64,000 nucleotides of DNA from NCBI RefSeq assembly GCF_030272615.1, contig NC_081414.1, forward strand, positions 816,704,396-816,768,395, written 5' to 3'. Below are positions 58,370-64,000 of this stretch, piece after piece (within the stretch, counting starts at the first letter, position 1; every line of letters starts with the position of its first letter). The notes beneath the pieces were generated by a model that saw only the letters and a list, made by a program, of their open reading frames with translations, did not search any database and had not been told where the DNA came from. A program made the translations under genes and the position numbers. This stretch comes from Cryptomeria japonica (Eukaryota; Streptophyta; Pinopsida; Cupressales; Cupressaceae).

Positions 58370-59283
58370 TCTTTTGATATTATGCATTAGTGTTGTATGT
58401 GCGGCTTCTTGAAGGTTATCCAGATGCCGATGGTTATCATGCTTGTGTTCCACTTTTTCATGATGTTTCATTTGGCTTATCGTGACCTATTATAGGTCCG
58501 GTGGTTATTCTGCTAGGTTATAGACCGGTTCATATAACGTTTGGGTTGATGCTCTCGATGTGTTACCGATTGGATTTGTTGATTGGATTATGTTGTTTTG
58601 GTCTTAGGATGACTTGGTTAATCATTAGGTTGCAGTTTTATGTTATGGATTTATTGTATTATCTTTTAGGTGGCTGACCTAACTGTTTAGGTCCCGGGTT
58701 GGTATAAATATGATGTAAGATCTCTTTGTAGATCATAGGGAGATCATGTATGGTATGGGTTAAGGGATTATCTATATGCGAACAATATTGTAATCATATG
58801 CAGAGGTTTTGGTTGATCATAGGTGATCGAATTGGGTTTGTGGAAGAGGTTTAAGGCCTCCAGTATTGAGCTTAACCAAAACTGTACTCAGGCATGGGAG
58901 ATGCTATACTTGTAGTTCAATCTTCATTCTGGATTGTTGTCCGATGTTTTCTATAGTTAGTGAGACTCCTTTTGTGATGAGAAATGTGCTCTAGGTTGTT
59001 TGCCTTCCTACATGTGTAGGCCCCTTATTGTAATATTTATTCATCTGATCAGTGGATAGATATTATGAGTCTCGAAACCCACTGTGGTTTTTCCTCTTTG
59101 ATATTTTCCACGTATAAATCTGTGGTGTTATGGTGTTCATCGTTGTGGTTGCATTGTTTCTTATTTTTATATGCTTTTATGTTTACCGATTGCTGAGTTG
59201 TTGTATTAATAAGGTTAAATTTCTCCTTTCCTATAGAACATTGATTCACCCCCCCCCCCCCTCTCAGTGTTCTTGGATCTCCA
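58370..59283 (+). mobile_element. Related LTR in plus orientation, apparently solo
   Basis: It parallels the outer element's LTR read on the minus strand: a GTGCTCTAGGTTGTTTGCCTTCC block, TGTGTAGGCCCCTTATTGTAA, TATTTATTCATCTGATCAGTGG, CCCACTGTGGTTTTTCC, GTTATGGTGTTC, then ACATTGATTCACCCCCC...CTCAGTGTTCTTGG. No PBS follows the end at about 59283 and no PPT precedes the start, so it is probably solo or truncated. The start is uncertain. Confidence 0.6.
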
Positions 59284-60590
59284 AAAAAATGAAAAATATA
59301 AACACCCATTTGAGATGGGTGAGTTTCCTACTCAAAAAAGTAATTCTACAAACCCTATGATCAAAACAAAAATCACAAGACATAAAATACAAAAAAAAAA
59401 TCCCTTTAAAAGAATGAAATGAGAGCACTCAAAACAACCATTTAACAAAATAACAAAGAAAGAACCTAGAACATATCCAAAGCATTTTAAATAGCATACA
59501 AACATAGAATAAACATTTATTTTCATTTTATAAAAGAAAAAGTACATAAAACAAGAGTAGATCAAGAAATCTCCAACCTGGAAGACAAAGAATAAGACTA
59601 TGAAGATTAAGATGAACAACCTCCACACAAGAAACAATCCAACATGAATAAAAAAGCCTCCAAAATAAAATTCCAAACACAATTCAAGTATTCAAAAACA
59701 AATCCAAAAAACCACCTTGCAATCTTCATGAAATCCCTTCTCAAATTCTCATCAAGATTCACTCCATACACATGTAGATAGAAACCCTTCTCCACAATCC
59801 AAATTTTTGAAAACCATTCACAAAAACTACTACAATAATCCCAAAAACAACTCTCCATACATTCCCATTTTCACTCGAATGCAAAAAGAAACACTTTCCT
59901 CTTGCATTAAGGACCAAAATAGCACCCCCAAGTTTGAACGAAAAGACTACTCCAAAAAAAAAAAAAAAATGAAATAGTAATTAAAATCAATTACCAAATA
60001 ACATCTTCCACAATAAATATAAAATATAATAAATCATTTCCACATATAATATAAATGCTAATAATAATAAAAATACTATAACATGAGACCCACTTATTAA
60101 ATCCCACATAATTAATCATTCACACTTAGGACTACATATTATAATTTATTTATTCTAGAATTTGATTTTTAGGATGACAAGAACCTAGTGTTGGACAATG
60201 GTACCTGGATATTCTATGGCAATTTTTTTAATGTATGAAACCATGGTTCATAATTTTGATCTACATACATAAATATATTTACTTCAACATTCCTATGGGT
60301 ATAGTTATCATATCTTCCACTACAATTTTGGGAACTTGATTGCTTGTGTAGCATCATAAAATTGCGAACTTGCAATTTTTAACCACATTTGGGTCTTCAC
60401 ATTGGCTGAATGAATCCCTAAGCCTGATTGGAGACCCAAGACTTGCTCAATCCCCAAAAAATCCACTTTCTCACATCCCGTACTATCTAAAACTTGCTTT
60501 CTATCCTGGATAAGGGCAGGACAGGGGCGTGGTGCCCCTATCCTCCTAGGATAGGGGCATGGCGCTCTTTTCCTTGCCCTATTTTGGGGC
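59284..60590. other. AT-rich intergenic, no gene recognised
   Basis: A-rich plus strand; minus-strand frames (59332-59858) give Phe/Leu/Val-rich peptides that look like membrane proteins only because of base composition. A short CCTATCCT-type inverted word (about 60515-60560) is present, function unknown. Confidence 0.5.
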
Positions 60591-61558
60591 CCGGACATTC
60601 AAACTTTGCATTGGGATTTGCATTTTGGAAGCGGGAAAATTTTCCCTATGTCGGTCTATGATGAAAAACCAGTCAATTAACCCTAATTGACAAATATATA
60701 AGACGTTTTTCCCTCCCATTTGCATAAGTAACAATTCAATTGATCGAGCATTGAAGCATCCAAGAATTCAAGCATTCAAGCATTCCTTTCAAGCATTGAG
60801 CATTCTGAAGTCTCCTTTCAAGGCTAGGTGTTGCATTTAAGTCAAGGATTCAACCATTGAAGAGGAGATCTCTTTCATCTTTCAATTCCACACAAGCAAC
60901 TCTATCCACATTTCAATTGCATCCTCCCTTGAGGTGAATTCTATTTTAGTCTTCATTTACATTTACATGCAAGTACTTTTCATCATTTGGTTGATTCCAA
61001 AAACTGGGGTTTGACCTAAAGGTAAACCCCCAATCCCAACCCCTTTTCCTCTCTTTTCTATGTGTAGGTTGCAGGTGCGTAGCTGTGTTTGCAGATTTGG
61101 ACTCCATTCTTAGAGGCGGAGAAACCCTTTTTGACATGCGGATTTTTCAAAGGACCGTGTGCACTTTAAACATGGTCCCAATAAATTTTTCTCAAATTTG
61201 CGTGGGAGCTTCATCTCAACATTTTTCTACCAATTTCAGGTGCACAGCTTCATCCCGCATTCCTATCTCAAGTTATAGTCATTTCTTTATCTCTTTTACA
61301 CTTAGTCTTAAATTGCATAATTCAACCTTTTACATTCTAAAAGAGGGGCTACTTTTACCTTCCGAATCCATTGTCAATTCACTTAGCATTCAATCTCTTC
61401 CCATTGAGATTGGATTTAATGAATTCTCCCCCCTCTTTTAATGTAATGTGTGTGAAAAGGTTAAGAATAATCTTTTGTGAAATTTTCACTCCTCTTGAGG
61501 AGAGAAAAGCTTTCCTCTTGATTTCTTCATCACCCTCTTTCACAACCATTACATTTTA
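60590..61558 (+). mobile_element. Probable LTR promoter/R-U5 region of a gypsy-type element
   Basis: It contains a TATA box (AAATATATAAGACG, about 60693), a run of AAGCATTC repeats, and ends before TTTTAGTGAACCCGGTGTC (61553-61571), a PBS-like junction seen next to LTRs of some plant gypsy elements. The left boundary is unknown. Confidence 0.5.
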
Positions 61559-62727
61559 GTGAACCCGGTGTCTTACATGCTTGATAATACAAATCATTGT
61601 ATATTTTTCATTTACAAGTTTAATTTTAGTGCAAATTTACAAAACTTAGTGATTAATTCAATCAAAACCCTAATTTTTAAAAAATTGGAATTGAACTTGT
61701 GTCTTGTAGAAATTGCTATCTATTGTTTTAGATCTGAAAATTTCTTTGCTTGATAAATTCAATTTCATCATCTTGTTCAATTTGCAAATTCAAATTTACA
61801 AAATTAAGTGGTTAGTTGTCAAAACTCTAATTTTCAAAAATCAATTTGAACTTGTGCAAAAATTGAATTCACATTTAGTTTTCAGATTTAGGACTATTTT
61901 CATATTTGTCTTCTTGTCTAAAATTCAAAATTTCAATTTCCCTCCCTTTTTCAACATTCAAAATTCTAAAATTAAATGGTTAGGTCCTAAAACCCTAATT
62001 TTTAAAATTAATTGGATTTTGGGCAAATTTCAATCAATTTCAGTTTTCTAAACATTCTTCAAGGTGGCCCTATCCATTAGGTTTGACCTTTTTGAAATTT
62101 GTAATTCAATTTCTTGTCTTTTTCAAAACCCTAATAGGGTCCTATTTTCACATTCAAACCTTAATTTCGCCTATCCGAATTTCGTAAAATCAACTAATTT
62201 TTTGGGGTTATGTTTAAAATCATCATAACTTTCATCCCTAAAAATTTCCAAAAAAGTGGGAGGACTGTGTGCACTTTCAACACGGTCCTTGACATTTTTC
62301 CTGAAATTTTGGGAGACTGTTATGACTGTATTTAATTGCTTAAATCCAGAAAATTGGTTGATTTTCTCAAATTTTGCTCTCTAAAATTAAAAATATTTCC
62401 CAATTTCAATATCACAACTTTCAAGGAAAAATTTCAATTAAGTGGTTAATTATAATCTGCCCTAATTTTAAAAATTCAAATTTTGACAAATTTAATTTTG
62501 AAATTAAGTGGTATTGGCCCTAATTTTAAATCGCAATTTCTTAAGCCAACCTAGAACTCCAACAATTGACATTCCCATCCTTCTTGAAGATGATGTTCTT
62601 CCCTTGATGGATAGAACTAATATTCCACCTAAAGAAGATTCCCAACCTATTCCTATGGATGAGATTATGCCTTCTCCTAAGAAGATAAACAATATTCCTC
62701 CTAAGGTTAGACTTGTGCCTCCCCCTC
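61559..62727 (+). mobile_element. Leader and short interior of a gypsy-type element with degenerate repeats
   Basis: Five to six imperfect copies of an ~120-150-bp unit carry AATTAAGTGGTTA and AACCCTAATTTT (about 61640, 61800, 61970, 62440 and 62505). A short frame near the end (PTIDIPILLEDDVLPLMDRT, then KEDSQPIPMDEIMPSPKK) is Pro/Asp-rich with no domain. No gag or pol motif was found, so if this is one element it is a deletion derivative. Confidence 0.45.
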
Positions 62728-64000
62728 TAGTGCAGGAGCACCTAGGTCTTCGGCTTATAGGTATTTCTCAATTTTGGCTTGTACTGACCTTAGCCAAGTT
62801 AGGTAATTAATAAGGACTCCAGGAGGGTCCAAGAGTGAGTGTTTTGAGTCAAATGTAGGCCTAGTAGAGTTAGTTTCTTCCTAGGTTTGCATTTTGTGCA
62901 TAAGTAGTGGTTTGAGTAGGAAATTGACCTTCTTGATGGTCAAAAGTGGAAAAAATTGGTATAAGAATTAGGGAGGTTTAAAATAGTATTAGAAATGATT
63001 TAAAAGTCATGATTAATGACTTAGAATAGGTTTCATAGATTAGAAAAGCAAAAAGTACAAAAAGTGCAGAGTTGCAAAAAGTTGTCATGACAACTTTTGA
63101 AAGTTGTCATGATAATTTTTGTCCTAAATTGCTTAGTGATGGAGTTAGGGATAGACCAATTCCCTAGAATTCCTCCAAATGTGGGGAATACTATAAAAAC
63201 CTTCTCTTTCATGGTTACCAAGGTTGGAGTTTTGTTTTTGTAAGATCAACAATCTGAAACTACTCATTTTCGGACTGTTTGTCATCATTTGGCTTATTTT
63301 GCTCATATTGTGAATACAAATGGATTGAATACATTGATCCAGTAATGGATTGAGTTTATTTGGTGTATTTCAGAGTTATTAGTTTCATTTCAATATTTTT
63401 AGTTAGGTTGTGTTAGTGCTTTCTTTGCTTTGTTTGCAAACAACCAGTTTTGGCTTGTAAATAACAATTTTGTGTAAAATGGTTGCCCCATGAATTACCT
63501 CCGTGATAAAATCATGGTCTATTGGTAAATGGAAGGAAAACACTTGTAATATGTACATATGCAAGGACAAGTTATAGAGATGAAGATTGATATGACTATC
63601 ACCTTGTTCTAGGTGAGTACAGGAGCAACCCGACTAGATGAGACAGGGTGAATTTGGAGTGCAAAGTGCAGGGGTGAATGCAAAACCATAATATAACATT
63701 TTGGAGGGGTCCATGAAGTTCATATAGAGTTTAATATGTAAGGGGAAGCCTTGAATAGACCATTTGATGCTCATTTTCCAAACTTGACCAGTCACTGCCG
63801 GTTAGGAGGCCTAGAAACCCTTCAAAACCCTCATTTTTCGGTTAGGGAATTGTACGGTGAGTTGGGAAACCAAAACCACCAAAATAACTTGGGGATAGGT
63901 GAGTGTTTGAAGAAAAACCAATCTTATTGTAGGGTCTTTTGGACCATTTTCCCCTAAGCCCTAGAAAACTGGATTTTGGAGGCCTAATAGGGGCTCATTC
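62728..64000 (+). mobile_element. Chromovirus-type LTR, plus strand, open at window edge
   Basis: Begins with TAGTGCAGGAGCACCTAG, the plus-strand counterpart of the LTR starts at 1640 and 28914. It contains a perfect inverted word AAAGTTGTCATGACAACTTT (63077-63096), a TATA-like CTATAAAAACC (about 63191), and GGCCTAATAGGGGCT near the window end, matching a block of the 28914 LTR at a similar distance. Confidence 0.55.

Noticed and set aside
59332..59858. Phe/Val-rich minus-strand frames resembling multi-pass membrane proteins
   Set aside because: Explained by an A-rich plus strand; no start context, domain or conservation signal.
1..64000. CRISPR arrays, bacterial operons, ribosomal RNA genes
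   Set aside because: None seen; repeat arrays here lack regular unique spacers and the sequence is plant nuclear DNA.

Overview
The window reads as nuclear DNA from a large, repeat-rich plant genome. I infer a gymnosperm, probably a conifer. The evidence is AT-rich intergenic sequence, an S-domain-type receptor kinase, a plastid ycf3 fragment with group II intron sequence, and dense nested retroelements. The species is not certain. I find one convincingly intact host protein-coding gene: a receptor-like kinase on the minus strand (6177-7505). Both ends of this gene are echoed by degenerate partial duplicates.

Layout. 1-1640: LTR-like sequence running off the window edge. 1641-5870: repeats and AT-rich DNA without a recognisable gene. 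5870-8100: the kinase and its partial copies. 8890-9940: a threefold degenerate tandem repeat. 10545-13490: two copies of a GATA-type minisatellite unit, the first split by organellar DNA (ycf3 intron 1 end, exon 2, intron 2 start, plus unresolved sequence). 14860-17800: a very decayed LINE on the minus strand. 17906-27488: a complete CACTA-type DNA transposon with an AAG target duplication. It carries genomic fragments of a DRM-type de novo DNA methyltransferase arranged as a ~1.2 kb inverted repeat, and I see no transposase in it. 27492-32400: the 3' LTR and decayed pol of a Ty3/gypsy chromovirus, minus strand, ending in a chromodomain.

32420-50880: a LINE (endonuclease, RT, zinc finger, RNase H; plus strand) split by a minus-strand LTR element (33315-47811, TSD AAGAG). 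The 5' LTR of that element is split in turn by a second related LTR element (39391-47145, TSD AACAC). Neither LTR element encodes protease, RT or integrase. Both carry a coiled-coil/zinc-knuckle gag-like reading frame and a second long frame with a conserved N-terminal domain, Lys-rich segments and coiled coils. A shorter deletion derivative of the same group lies at 54515-58364, and a related LTR, apparently solo, follows in the opposite orientation. 51250-54514 holds a gag/ORF1-like remnant, a minisatellite, a polypurine tract and another gypsy-type LTR. 60590-64000 holds an LTR and leader-type region and the start of a further LTR.

The two most interesting signals are the CACTA element carrying a DRM methyltransferase inverted repeat, which could template hairpin RNA against the host silencing machinery, and the family of pol-less LTR elements with a shared second ORF and repeated polypurine tracts. 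Both are inferences from sequence read by eye.
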